A DNA stretch of 64,000 nucleotides from assembly GCA_965200945.1 (NCBI GenBank), contig OZ241749.1, positions 682,001 through 746,000 of the forward strand, given 5' to 3'. The DNA is from JADCRZ01 sp965200945. GTDB taxonomy: Bacteria; Bacteroidota; Bacteroidia; Chitinophagales; Chitinophagaceae. The notes below the pieces were generated by a model that made no database searches, was not told the origin of the DNA, and saw only the letters and a program-made list of their open reading frames with translations. The stretch's first letter is position 1, and each line of letters opens with the position of its first letter. This document shows, in pieces, positions 37,450 to 45,852 of this stretch. Both the position numbers and the translations under genes were made by a program.

Positions 37450-38484
37450 ATGATATGTAATTACTTCGCGCACAACCTGGCCTTCCGTTATCCGTTCACG
37501 ATCTCACGCGGTACCAAGACCCATCAGCCGACCCTGGTTGTAGAGCTTGATAACCACGGCATCAGCGGATGGGGCGAAGCCCCGGCCATCACCTACTATC
37601 AGATCCCCGTCGAAAAAATGATCGCGGATCTGGAGTCCAAGAAGACCTTTATCGAAAAATTCTTTTTTACCGATCCGGAACGGTACTGGCATTATCTCCA
37701 TCACTTGCTGCCACAAAACAGTTTCCTGGTATGTGCGCTCGATATTGCAGGCTGGGACCTGTACGGCAAGCTGCATAAAAAGCCACTCTATCAATTTTTT
37801 AAAGCAGATCCGTCAGTATGCCCGGTAACCGATTATACCATCGGCATCGACACCATTGAAAAGATGGTGGAGAAAATGCAGGAAAAACCCTGGCCGGTTT
37901 ATAAGATCAAGCTGGGAACAGATAATGACCTCTCTATCATGGAATCACTGCGCAGCCACACAGATGCGCTGTTCAGGGTAGATGCAAATGCGGCGTGGAC
38001 CACCGAAGAAGCTTTGCAGAAAATACCCGTATTAAAACAACTGGGAGTGGAACTGATCGAGCAGCCGCTCGACAAAGACAACTGGGAAGGTATGAAGATC
38101 CTTTACGAGTCGACCGATGTGCCGCTGATCGCCGACGAAAGCTGTGTGAAGGAAGGAGATGTGCAGAAATGCGAGGGGCACTTCCATGGAATCAATATCA
38201 AGCTCACCAAATGCAGCGGCATTACCCCTGCCCGAAGAATGATCAGCGCAGCGCGGCAGCGCAACATGAAAGTGATGCTGGGCAGCATGAACGAAAGCAC
38301 CATCGGTTCCGCAGCCATCGCGCACTTGGCGCCCCTGGCCGACTACCTCGATATGGATGGCCCGCTGCTGCTGTCGGAAGACCTTGCCACGGGGCTCGAT
38401 TTCGATCCCGGCAAGCCGGGTGCATTCAGGTTCTCTTCTGCTCCCGGACTGGGTATTTCCTTCAGTGGTTTGTACCGCAAATAA
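37450..38484 (+). CDS. Dipeptide epimerase (L-Ala-D/L-Glu epimerase type, enolase superfamily)
   Basis: 344 residues. Enolase-superfamily residues are all visible: the first base in VYKIKLG (KxK), metal ligands Asp in FRVDANAAW, Glu in ELIEQPL and Asp in PLIADESC, and the second base Lys in NIKLTKCSG. The C-terminal GSMNESTIGSAAIAHLA segment is typical of dipeptide epimerases, which use a DxD motif near the end (YLDMDGP) to bind the substrate amino group. A likely role is recycling murein peptide, converting L-Ala-D-Glu to L-Ala-L-Glu. It starts 50 bp after malQ. The exact dipeptide is not certain. Confidence 0.88.
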   Translation: MICNYFAHNLAFRYPFTISRGTKTHQPTLVVELDNHGISGWGEAPAITYYQIPVEKMIADLESKKTFIEKFFFTDPERYWHYLHHLLPQNSFLVCALDIAGWDLYGKLHKKPLYQFFKADPSVCPVTDYTIGIDTIEKMVEKMQEKPWPVYKIKLGTDNDLSIMESLRSHTDALFRVDANAAWTTEEALQKIPVLKQLGVELIEQPLDKDNWEGMKILYESTDVPLIADESCVKEGDVQKCEGHFHGINIKLTKCSGITPARRMISAARQRNMKVMLGSMNESTIGSAAIAHLAPLADYLDMDGPLLLSEDLATGLDFDPGKPGAFRFSSAPGLGISFSGLYRK

Positions 38485-38547
38485 AATGGGATTGCCCGCG
38501 GCAGTTAAGAAGAATAGAATTATATTTAGGTATAAAAAATATTTGCA

Positions 38548-38721
38548 ATGAGTAAATCGAAAGCGAAATCACCGAAGAAGCAGGCACCGAAATCCGGATT
38601 GATAGTGAAAAATACAAACCCCACCACTCATTCAAAATTTGGCATCGGCGGTTCGGCAAAAAGTGTGTCCTCCTCCAAGAAGGGCAACAGTGTAGGTAAT
38701 CTGCCCAGAAAGGCCGGTTAG
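38548..38721 (+). CDS. Small basic protein, unknown function
   Basis: 57 residues from ATG at 38548 to TAG at 38719-38721. It is rich in Lys and Ser (MSKSKAKSPKKQAPKSG...KSVSSSKKGNSVGNLPRKAG), with no hydrophobic helix and no Cys. The N-terminal S/K/P repeats recall histone-tail-like or nucleoid-associated small proteins. Codon use looks normal and the frame is free of stops in a gap between two real genes. It follows the epimerase by 64 bp. I do not recognise a family; a nucleic-acid-binding role is a guess from charge. Confidence 0.55.
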   Translation: MSKSKAKSPKKQAPKSGLIVKNTNPTTHSKFGIGGSAKSVSSSKKGNSVGNLPRKAG

Positions 38722-38759
38722 ATTATTGATAATTTTCTTCTCAAAACTTTAAACATATT

Positions 38760-39398
38760 TTATTGCCTCAGCATCGCACGGTGCAGGGCGTCAATCCTGG
38801 CTTTCCATTGAGCCTGTGGTTCTTTCTCCTGTCCGTGCGTTGTTTCGGCATCATATCTTACCTGCAGGGTGTCGTAATAAGTACTCAGCGATCTGTATAT
38901 AGAATCGATCTCCGCTTTATAACGGTTGCGGTCAAAGCAAAAACCAGCAAGGTTTCTTTGTAACTGCACGGAAAAGGTTTCTGCCAGATCGTAGTGCCCC
39001 TGCTCATGTTCGAGCAATTCCCGCAGCAGCTGTTTGCTCCTGATCTTATCGAATTTCATCCATGATTTTTCCCCGACCCGGATGGTAGTCTCAAAACCGA
39101 ACCTCACCTTGGCTTTGTTGCCACAGGCTACCGGATTGGCATATTGGTACGACAGATTCGTAAAGGTTGTTGCCAGATACGGGGCGTTGGCATCTGGGGT
39201 GCCTTTAAAATCGGAGAGGGTCAGTTTCCTGTATAAACTCTGTGCAGGCGTGGTTTGTGCATAAAGCCCCGGCTTGCCAGGTGCAAGCAGCAAAAAGCCG
39301 CAAAAACCGATATAAAGAAGGGGAATAAAACGTTTCACACATGCGCGGATAGGCAGGGAGAACAACATCAGGTTAGGAGGCAGGGGCGACTTGCTCAT
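38760..39398 (-). CDS. Exported DUF922-like protein with HExxH motif
   Basis: About 212 residues from the ATG at 39398, which overlaps the stop of the upstream gene as ATGA and so indicates translational coupling. An N-terminal hydrophobic signal (about 22-45: FIPLLYIGFCGFLLLAPG) precedes the mature part. The segment LLEHEQGHYDLAE holds HEQGH, a zinc-protease-like HExxH that also occurs in the DUF922 family, which I believe this is. Fifteen residues later is FSVQLQRNLAGF. Whether it is a working peptidase is unknown. It pairs with the next gene as a two-gene unit. Confidence 0.75.
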   Translation of the reverse strand: MSKSPLPPNLMLFSLPIRACVKRFIPLLYIGFCGFLLLAPGKPGLYAQTTPAQSLYRKLTLSDFKGTPDANAPYLATTFTNLSYQYANPVACGNKAKVRFGFETTIRVGEKSWMKFDKIRSKQLLRELLEHEQGHYDLAETFSVQLQRNLAGFCFDRNRYKAEIDSIYRSLSTYYDTLQVRYDAETTHGQEKEPQAQWKARIDALHRAMLRQ

Positions 39399-39937
39399 CG
39401 CAGATTTGCACGGAGTTCCGCATACCGCTGGGAGAACTTCTCCAGGCATTCATTCTGCCGGCTGAGCTTGGTGCTGTTTATTTTCTGAGGTCCGCTTACT
39501 ACGTACTGTCGCAGCACATCATCATTAAAGAAGTAAATTTCCGCGTGGTTGATGTCTTCCGTCTTTGAAGCGTAGGGCCCTTCAAACTCGGCCATGCACA
39601 CCAACCGGTTTTTGCTGACGTAATAAGTTTCCGTGAATTCACTGGTATCGATGGCGTACCGCAACTGAAAGAAAACAGGCTTTCCGGCTTTCAGGGTGTA
39701 GTACCAGGTTTCTTTGATACAGCGGTCGTGCTTGAGGTATCTGACCTGGTAGAACGTGGTTTGTGTTTTTAAAGACAGGCTGTCTGTCTGCTCAATAAGA
39801 TCGTCGATCTGCTCGCGCCAGGTAGGAGCTTTCTGGGCCAGGCCCGGCAAAGCCAGTAACACAATGCAACCAGCCAGCAAGCCCTTCACCGTCCACCCGG
39901 GGATAGCCGGTTTGCACACTCGATCTATCATCTTCAT
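39395..39937 (-). CDS. Exported protein of unknown function
   Basis: 180 residues with a Sec signal (about 18-35: VKGLLAGCIVLLALPGLAQ) and a mature part of mixed beta type (YQVRYLKHDRCIKETWYYTLKAGKPVFFQLRYAID). No domain recognised. Its stop overlaps the start of the HExxH protein gene by 4 bp, so the two are probably made together. It begins 8 bp after the dsbD stop on the same strand, so all may belong to one operon. Confidence 0.7.
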   Translation of the reverse strand: MKMIDRVCKPAIPGWTVKGLLAGCIVLLALPGLAQKAPTWREQIDDLIEQTDSLSLKTQTTFYQVRYLKHDRCIKETWYYTLKAGKPVFFQLRYAIDTSEFTETYYVSKNRLVCMAEFEGPYASKTEDINHAEIYFFNDDVLRQYVVSGPQKINSTKLSRQNECLEKFSQRYAELRANLR

Positions 39938-39945
39938 ACTCCAAT

Positions 39946-41946
39946 TTACGGATTCCGCTGAATATAATTTTGTTTGACCTGGTCGAGAAGTGCTAAAAAT
40001 TTCCTGACCGTATCATTCGGATCGTAGCCAAAACCTTCCTGCACCAGCCTTTTTCCATTGTCATCCAAAAAGAAATAGTAAGGTTGTGTGTTGGCATTGT
40101 AATCTTTCACCTGGAGGTCTGTATTCTTATCGCCCAGGGTCTCTACCTGTTTCTTCAGATATTTCGAGTAGTACTGTTCGTTTTCAGGAAGATCAACCTT
40201 TACATCTACAAACAAGGATACGATCACAAAATCGTTTTTCAGCCGCTCCATCACTTCCGGCTGACTCCACACCTGGCTTTCCATTTTACGGCAGTTCACG
40301 CAATTGATCCCGGTAAAGTCGATCATCAGCGGTTTCTTCAGTTTCCGGGCCGCCGCCAGGGCTTCATCATAATCAAAATAGGTTACCATGCCGTATTTCA
40401 CCACTACTTCCGGTTCATATATTTTCATCTTTTCTACATACTTCACAGGATGCAGTTCGTTGGGGCCTGGCTGAGTGAGAGGGGCGAAACCGGCAGGGGC
40501 AGACGAATTAAAATCCTGCGTTCCCATCGGCGGTACAAAGGCACCGATCCCTTTAAGGGGAGCGCCCCAGAGTCCTGGTATCATGTACACGGCGAAGCTG
40601 AACGTGGCGATGGCAAAGAACAGCCGCGTAACAGACAGATACGGCAGTCCGAAATCATTTTTAGGCAGGTCGTCGTCATGGTGAAACTTGATCTTGCCCA
40701 GCAGGTATAAACCGAGCAGAACAGAGATCACCACCCAGAGGCTGATGAAGATCTCACGGTCGAGCAGCCGCCATCCCTTTGAAAGGTCCGCGTTGGAAAG
40801 GAATTTCAGGGCAAGCGCCAGTTCGATAAAGCCAAGGGTCACCTTTACGGAGTTCAGCCAGCCGCCTGCTTTGCCCAGTACATTGAGCATGCTGGGGAAC
40901 AGCGAAAACAGTGCAAAAGGAAGGGCTAATGCCAGCGAAAAACCGAACATGCCGATCAGCGGGCCGTAGTAGCTGCCCTGCGCGGCCAGCACGAGCAGGT
41001 TGCCGATGATGGGACCTGTGCAGGAAAAAGAAACAATGACCAGCGTGAGCGCCATAAAAAATATGCCCAGGAAATTGGTGGTGCCTGCCTTGGTATCCGC
41101 CGTATTCGACCAGGAACTGGGCAGGTTAATCTCGAAAGCACCGAGAAAAGAAATACCGAACAGCAAAAAGACGGCGAAGAAAATGAGATTGGCGATCCAG
41201 TTGGTGGCCAGGTTATTCAATGCCGCAGGACCAAAGATCACGGTAATCAGAAAGCCAAGCAGCGTGAATATGACTATGATGGAAGCCGAATAATACAACG
41301 AGTTCCGTATGCCCTGCCCGCGCGACTTGCTCCGCTTCGTAAAGAAGCTCACGGTGATCGGGATCATGGAATAGACACAGGGCGTTAGCAACGCAAGCAG
41401 TCCACCCGCGAACGCAGTAAAGAACACCCACCACAACGATTTGCCGGCCACAGAGGAAGTTGTGGCAGCATCAGACTCGGTAGGGGAGGAATGCACATAC
41501 ACTTTCAGCGGCTCTTCGGCCGGGGTGTAATTACTTCCTTCCTTATACATATAGTTGATCGTACCCTTCAATACAAGACTGTCGGCAGGAGCCAGGTTAA
41601 TCTTCTGTTTCCACACGGCCGAATCCATATAAAACTTAACGCGGCTTTTTACCACTGTATCTGTTTCTTCCCGCAGCTTACCCGTTTCGGAAACGCTGCC
41701 ATTCAATTGTTTCGTGAAAGCAGAATCAAAGGAAAGACTGGAATAAGGAGCGTCTTCAGATACTTTGTCGAGGGAATAAAGTTTTACGCCAGGGCTTATC
41801 AGTGCTTTAACGGTGACGAGTACCTCTTTACTGTTGATGCGGCTGTTTGAAAACTGGAACGTAACCGGCTTTGCAGGCTGGGCACTGGCGATCTGAAAAA
41901 GAGAAATAAAAAGCAGGGATAGAAACGCAGTTGAAAGCTTCTTCAT
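39946..41946 (-). CDS. dsbD: Thiol:disulfide interchange protein DsbD (membrane and thioredoxin parts)
   Basis: 666 residues. DsbD carries reducing power from cytoplasmic thioredoxin across the inner membrane to the periplasm. Layout: signal peptide (1-22), an N-terminal immunoglobulin-like domain (about 25-160), eight membrane helices (about 170-470) with the two redox Cys in LTPCVYSMIP and FSCTGPIIG, and a C-terminal thioredoxin domain with Cys549 and Cys552 in GINCVNCRK. The N-terminal domain lacks both redox Cys normally present there. The gene 22 bp upstream encodes a separate N-domain that has them, so the two proteins probably work as a split DsbD. Confidence 0.92.
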   Translation of the reverse strand: MKKLSTAFLSLLFISLFQIASAQPAKPVTFQFSNSRINSKEVLVTVKALISPGVKLYSLDKVSEDAPYSSLSFDSAFTKQLNGSVSETGKLREETDTVVKSRVKFYMDSAVWKQKINLAPADSLVLKGTINYMYKEGSNYTPAEEPLKVYVHSSPTESDAATTSSVAGKSLWWVFFTAFAGGLLALLTPCVYSMIPITVSFFTKRSKSRGQGIRNSLYYSASIIVIFTLLGFLITVIFGPAALNNLATNWIANLIFFAVFLLFGISFLGAFEINLPSSWSNTADTKAGTTNFLGIFFMALTLVIVSFSCTGPIIGNLLVLAAQGSYYGPLIGMFGFSLALALPFALFSLFPSMLNVLGKAGGWLNSVKVTLGFIELALALKFLSNADLSKGWRLLDREIFISLWVVISVLLGLYLLGKIKFHHDDDLPKNDFGLPYLSVTRLFFAIATFSFAVYMIPGLWGAPLKGIGAFVPPMGTQDFNSSAPAGFAPLTQPGPNELHPVKYVEKMKIYEPEVVVKYGMVTYFDYDEALAAARKLKKPLMIDFTGINCVNCRKMESQVWSQPEVMERLKNDFVIVSLFVDVKVDLPENEQYYSKYLKKQVETLGDKNTDLQVKDYNANTQPYYFFLDDNGKRLVQEGFGYDPNDTVRKFLALLDQVKQNYIQRNP

Positions 41947-41968
41947 CTTCAGGAATTGAATGAAACGG

Positions 41969-42421
41969 CTATTTCAGGGATACGGAGAAATTTTCTGTAG
42001 CAGGAGGCAGACATTCCTTGTCGTTGCAAGCCATCGATTCTACGGTGCCCGTAACTGTAGTGTTCGCAGTACCTTTCACTTTCACGATCTGCACAAATTC
42101 AACTTTGTTGGAGAATTGTTTTACATCTACTCCAAAAAGGGGTTCATGGTGCTGCTCCAGTTTACCCAGTTCTTTTGCTTTACCTTCCATGGTGATCAGC
42201 GGATTCTTGGTAAATTTAATGGAGGTAGGCAGGGGCCCGCCGTCGGGGGTATTTTGAGAGTAGGTGTGCCAGCCGGGGTCGATGGAGGCAGTAAGATGAA
42301 CTTCGTATGTATCGGCAGCCAGCTTTTTTGAGCTGTAAGACCACTTCACCGGCTTCATAACCTGGGCATAGGAGGCTGCAGCGAAAAACACACAAAAGGA
42401 AAGAAATAGAAATTTTTTCAT
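41969..42421 (-). CDS. Stand-alone DsbD alpha-like periplasmic domain
   Basis: 150 residues with a signal peptide (1-19). The fold signature WSYSSKKLAADTYEVHLTASIDPGWHTYSQ and the pair Cys132 and Cys137 in ACNDKECLPP match the periplasmic alpha domain of DsbD, which receives electrons from the thioredoxin domain and passes them to exported partners. It is the first gene of the unit and is followed at 22 bp by dsbD, whose own N-terminal domain lacks these cysteines. It very likely supplies the missing redox step. Confidence 0.88.
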   Translation of the reverse strand: MKKFLFLSFCVFFAAASYAQVMKPVKWSYSSKKLAADTYEVHLTASIDPGWHTYSQNTPDGGPLPTSIKFTKNPLITMEGKAKELGKLEQHHEPLFGVDVKQFSNKVEFVQIVKVKGTANTTVTGTVESMACNDKECLPPATENFSVSLK

Positions 42422-42617
42422 GTATCAGACTTGAGTACTTGGAAAGAAAAGAGGACCAAAGATAATCGAGTGAAGGGACCTAAACCATTGTCGGCTCTTT
42501 TTTTGCAAGGTTTTAGTATTTGGAATTTACAGGCTTTGAGAGACCGGTTAAACCGGACGCTGCCTGGTGTGACCTGTTCGGACAAATAAGATCTTTCGCA
42601 AACTTACAAACCATATC

Positions 42618-43664
42618 ATGCGCCTGTCACCTTTTATCCTGGCATTTGTACTCCTTATTGCAACAGCATCGGTCATACTACCGGGTTGTAAGAAAGACGA
42701 AGCTGCGCCCCAACCCCCCGACAAAACCAGGCTTAAATCGCTGGTCGACTCTGTCACCCGGGTGTACAATGCAGCTGCGGAAGGTACCAAACCAGGCAAT
42801 TACGCTGTGGGGTCCAAGGCTCCTTTGAGAGATGCGATCGACCTTGCCCTGCAGGTAAACACCGGCACTGTGTTCATACAGGAAGACGTAGAGTTTGCAT
42901 ACTCCAACCTGCGCACCAAGTTCAAGGATTTCACTTCAAGGCGCATACCCGAGGTGGCTGCTGCTAACCTGGTAGCACAGTGGAAGTTCGATGGAAACGC
43001 AAATGATACCACCGGCAACGGACATACGGGGCAGCTGAGAACCAACTGGATATCGGTAACGGGAACCACCGGCACCGACGGAGGAACCCTGCCGGTGCTC
43101 ACAGCCGACCGGTTCAACCGGGCAAACAGGGCGTACGATTTTAACAATGGCGCCTGCATGGAAGTGCCATTCGACGCAAGCCTGAACCCGCAAAGCATCA
43201 GCATCAGTCTCTGGGTCAGCTCACGCAATTCCAGTCCAGACAGGACGCTGGTTTCTCTCAACCGGCAAAACGGCTACAAATTCCAGCTTGGATATAATTT
43301 CCTTCAGTTCTCTTATAATGCCAGCAACGGGGTACATGACGTTTCCGACAGTACAACCGCCGTCACCTCCGATCAATGGAACCAGGTAGCGGTATCTTAC
43401 TCATCCGGTAACATGAAATTCTACCTCAACGGGGCCCTGCTCAAAACGGTGAGTACCACCGGTGCGCTGCTGTCACTCTCGGGTCCGGTGAATCTTGTGA
43501 TCGGCAATGAACTGCCCAAATCGCAGTACACATTCACTGCAGGTCCGTACCTGTATACCGCTGCAAATTATTTTAGCGGTTCTATAGATGATGTACGGCT
43601 GTATAACCGTGTACTGACCGATGCGGAAATAACAACCATCTACAACCAGGAGCGCACGCCCTGA
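42618..43664 (+). CDS. LamG-domain lipoprotein
   Basis: 348 residues. A lipoprotein signal ends LPGC with Cys24. Residues about 35-115 are helical and FIVAR-like (LKSLVDSVTRVYNAAAEGTKPGNYAVGS...VEFAYSNLRTKFKDF). Residues about 125-345 form a LamG/concanavalin-like jellyroll (VAQWKFDGNANDTTGNGHTGQL, SISLWVSSRNS, DDVRLYNRVLTDAEITTIYNQE). Such proteins usually bind glycans or cell-surface material from the outer leaflet. It sits at the head of the glycan-degradation region but is separated from GH2 by 275 bp in which I see no other gene. Confidence 0.85.
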   Translation: MRLSPFILAFVLLIATASVILPGCKKDEAAPQPPDKTRLKSLVDSVTRVYNAAAEGTKPGNYAVGSKAPLRDAIDLALQVNTGTVFIQEDVEFAYSNLRTKFKDFTSRRIPEVAAANLVAQWKFDGNANDTTGNGHTGQLRTNWISVTGTTGTDGGTLPVLTADRFNRANRAYDFNNGACMEVPFDASLNPQSISISLWVSSRNSSPDRTLVSLNRQNGYKFQLGYNFLQFSYNASNGVHDVSDSTTAVTSDQWNQVAVSYSSGNMKFYLNGALLKTVSTTGALLSLSGPVNLVIGNELPKSQYTFTAGPYLYTAANYFSGSIDDVRLYNRVLTDAEITTIYNQERTP

Positions 43665-43939
43665 CAACTGAAGGCCAGGCACAACGGGAAGGGAGTAACT
43701 TTTCGGTGCGGATTTCTGTTTATATTGCACAGTAAACGATTGTGTATTGGTATCATCCTGTAATCCAACAATTATACTTCAGCCAATCAGATGTTCCCCG
43801 CTATCCGACGAGGTGCTGCGGAAGCGTTTTTTCAATTCCCGAATTTTTTGCTGCACATATACAACCTTCGCTCTATTGAAGAGGATATCTGGTTGCAGTC
43901 CCTGCTCCTTCATACAAGCATTGTCATAAATTAAAAACT

Positions 43940-45778
43940 ATGAACGTGAAACCTCCTTTTTATTCTGTCCTCTTTTCTATTGCCTTACTGCAGATGGCCG
44001 ATTTGTCTGCACAAGCACCCAAACGCATTACCACCCAGTGGGCGGCCGACATGCAACCGGCCCACCCGCTACCTGAATACCCCCGCCCCAAAATGGTACG
44101 TGCCAACTGGACCAACCTCAACGGTTCGTGGGATTACGCGATCGTGCCGAAAACAGACGAACAGGTGCCGTCTTCCTTCAATGGCAAGATCGTAGTGCCT
44201 TTTGCGGTGGAGTCTACCTTGTCGGGTGTTGGACGCACGGTTGGAAAAGACAGTGTATTGTGGTACAGCCGCAATTTTACGATGCCGGCTAACGCCAAGA
44301 ACCAGCAGATACTGCTGCACTTCGGCGCGGTAGACTGGCTTTGTGATGTATACGTAAATGGGAAAAAAGCAGGTACGCACCAGGGTGGTTTCGATCCCTT
44401 CAGTTTCAACATCAGCTCCCTCATCACAAAAGACAAACAGCAAAAGATCACGGTGCGTGTCTGGGATCCCACCGATGACGGCCCGCAGCCCCGTGGCAAG
44501 CAGGTAAAGAACCCCCGGGGAATATGGTATACCCCGGTGACCGGTATCTGGCAAACCGTATGGATGGAAGCAGTGCCTCCCACCTATATCGCATCCATCA
44601 AACAAACCCCCGATCTCGATAACAACACCATCCGGTTCAGCAGCTCGGTTGAAAATGTGCAAACAGCCGATGCCGTGAAATGGACCGTGATGGATGGCGA
44701 CAAAATAGTAGCAGAGCAGAGCGGCTCCGGCAACGGAGAAGTGGCCGTGAAACTTGACAACGCCAAGCCCTGGTCGCCTGAATCACCGTTCCTGTACAAG
44801 CTGAAAGTGGCTGTAATGAGAAACGGTAAAACGGTGGATGAGATAAAAAGTTATTTCGCCATGCGCAAGATCTCGCTGCAGCCCGACAGTAAAGGTGTGC
44901 AGCGCATGATGCTGAACAATAAATTCGAGTTTCAGTACGGTCCGCTCGACCAGGGCTGGTGGCCCGACGGATTGTACACTGCGCCGACCGACCAGGCGCT
45001 GCGTTTTGATATTGAGAAGACCCGCGATATGGGATTCAATATGATCCGCAAACATACCAAGACCGAACCTGCCCGCTGGTATTACTACTGCGACAGCATC
45101 GGCATCTTGGTATGGCAAGATATGCCCACCGGCGACTTGGGTGGCGGAAGGTGGGAGAACCGCCCGGGAATGGAAAACTCAGGCGCCGACAAAACCCGCA
45201 CGCCGGAATCTGAAAAGATCTACCGCACCGAATGGAACTCCATCATGGACAACCTCTACAATTACCAGTGCATCGTAGTGTGGGTGCCTTTCAACGAAGC
45301 GTGGGGACAATTTAAAACGGCCGAGATCACCCATTGGACGCAGAACCACGACAAAAGCAGGCTGGTGAACAGCGCAAGCGGAGGCAATTTTCACCCGGTC
45401 GGAGATATCATCGACATGCACAGTTATCCTGCGCCAGCTATGCCGAGCCCGGAGATCTTCGGCGCAAAACAGGCTTTGGTGGTGGGTGAATTCGGTGGGC
45501 TGGGTCTTCCGCTCGAAGGGCATGTATGGCAGCAGAACAACAACTGGGGCTACCGCAACTTCAACAGCGCCGATTCACTCTTCAATATCTACATCACGTT
45601 TGTCGACAAGCTTCAATACCTCATACCCCGCGGGTTGTCGGCTGCTGTATACACCCAGACCACCGATGTGGAAGGCGAGGTAAACGGCTTTATGACCTAT
45701 GACCGCAAAGTGGTCAAGTTTCCGCTCGACAAATTGAAACAGACAAACAAAAGGCTTTACACGACCAACCTTCCCTGA
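43940..45778 (+). CDS. Glycoside hydrolase family 2 protein (beta-galactosidase-like)
   Basis: 612 residues with a signal peptide (about 1-25, ending LSAQ). Sugar-binding jellyroll at about 45-215 (NLNGSWDYAIVP, WYSRNFTMPANAKNQQILLHFGAVDWLCDVYVNGKKAGTHQGGFDPFSFNIS), immunoglobulin-like middle domain, then the TIM barrel with the acid/base Glu in VWVPFNEAWGQF and the likely nucleophile Glu in ALVVGEFGGLG. GH2 includes beta-galactosidases, beta-mannosidases, glucuronidases and arabinosidases; the substrate cannot be read. It is the first of several exported glycosidases on this strand, with the next gene 75 bp on. Confidence 0.9.
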   Translation: MNVKPPFYSVLFSIALLQMADLSAQAPKRITTQWAADMQPAHPLPEYPRPKMVRANWTNLNGSWDYAIVPKTDEQVPSSFNGKIVVPFAVESTLSGVGRTVGKDSVLWYSRNFTMPANAKNQQILLHFGAVDWLCDVYVNGKKAGTHQGGFDPFSFNISSLITKDKQQKITVRVWDPTDDGPQPRGKQVKNPRGIWYTPVTGIWQTVWMEAVPPTYIASIKQTPDLDNNTIRFSSSVENVQTADAVKWTVMDGDKIVAEQSGSGNGEVAVKLDNAKPWSPESPFLYKLKVAVMRNGKTVDEIKSYFAMRKISLQPDSKGVQRMMLNNKFEFQYGPLDQGWWPDGLYTAPTDQALRFDIEKTRDMGFNMIRKHTKTEPARWYYYCDSIGILVWQDMPTGDLGGGRWENRPGMENSGADKTRTPESEKIYRTEWNSIMDNLYNYQCIVVWVPFNEAWGQFKTAEITHWTQNHDKSRLVNSASGGNFHPVGDIIDMHSYPAPAMPSPEIFGAKQALVVGEFGGLGLPLEGHVWQQNNNWGYRNFNSADSLFNIYITFVDKLQYLIPRGLSAAVYTQTTDVEGEVNGFMTYDRKVVKFPLDKLKQTNKRLYTTNLP

Positions 45779-45852
45779 CTTATTTGGAAAGGTTGTTTCG
45801 GCTTTCTTCCATGGCGTTTAGCCTCTTCATAATAACAAATCAAGCTTTGCTG

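Noticed and set aside
43747..43929. 60-codon Cys-rich frame upstream of the GH2 gene
   Set aside because: No ribosome-binding context, atypical composition and no resemblance to known proteins.
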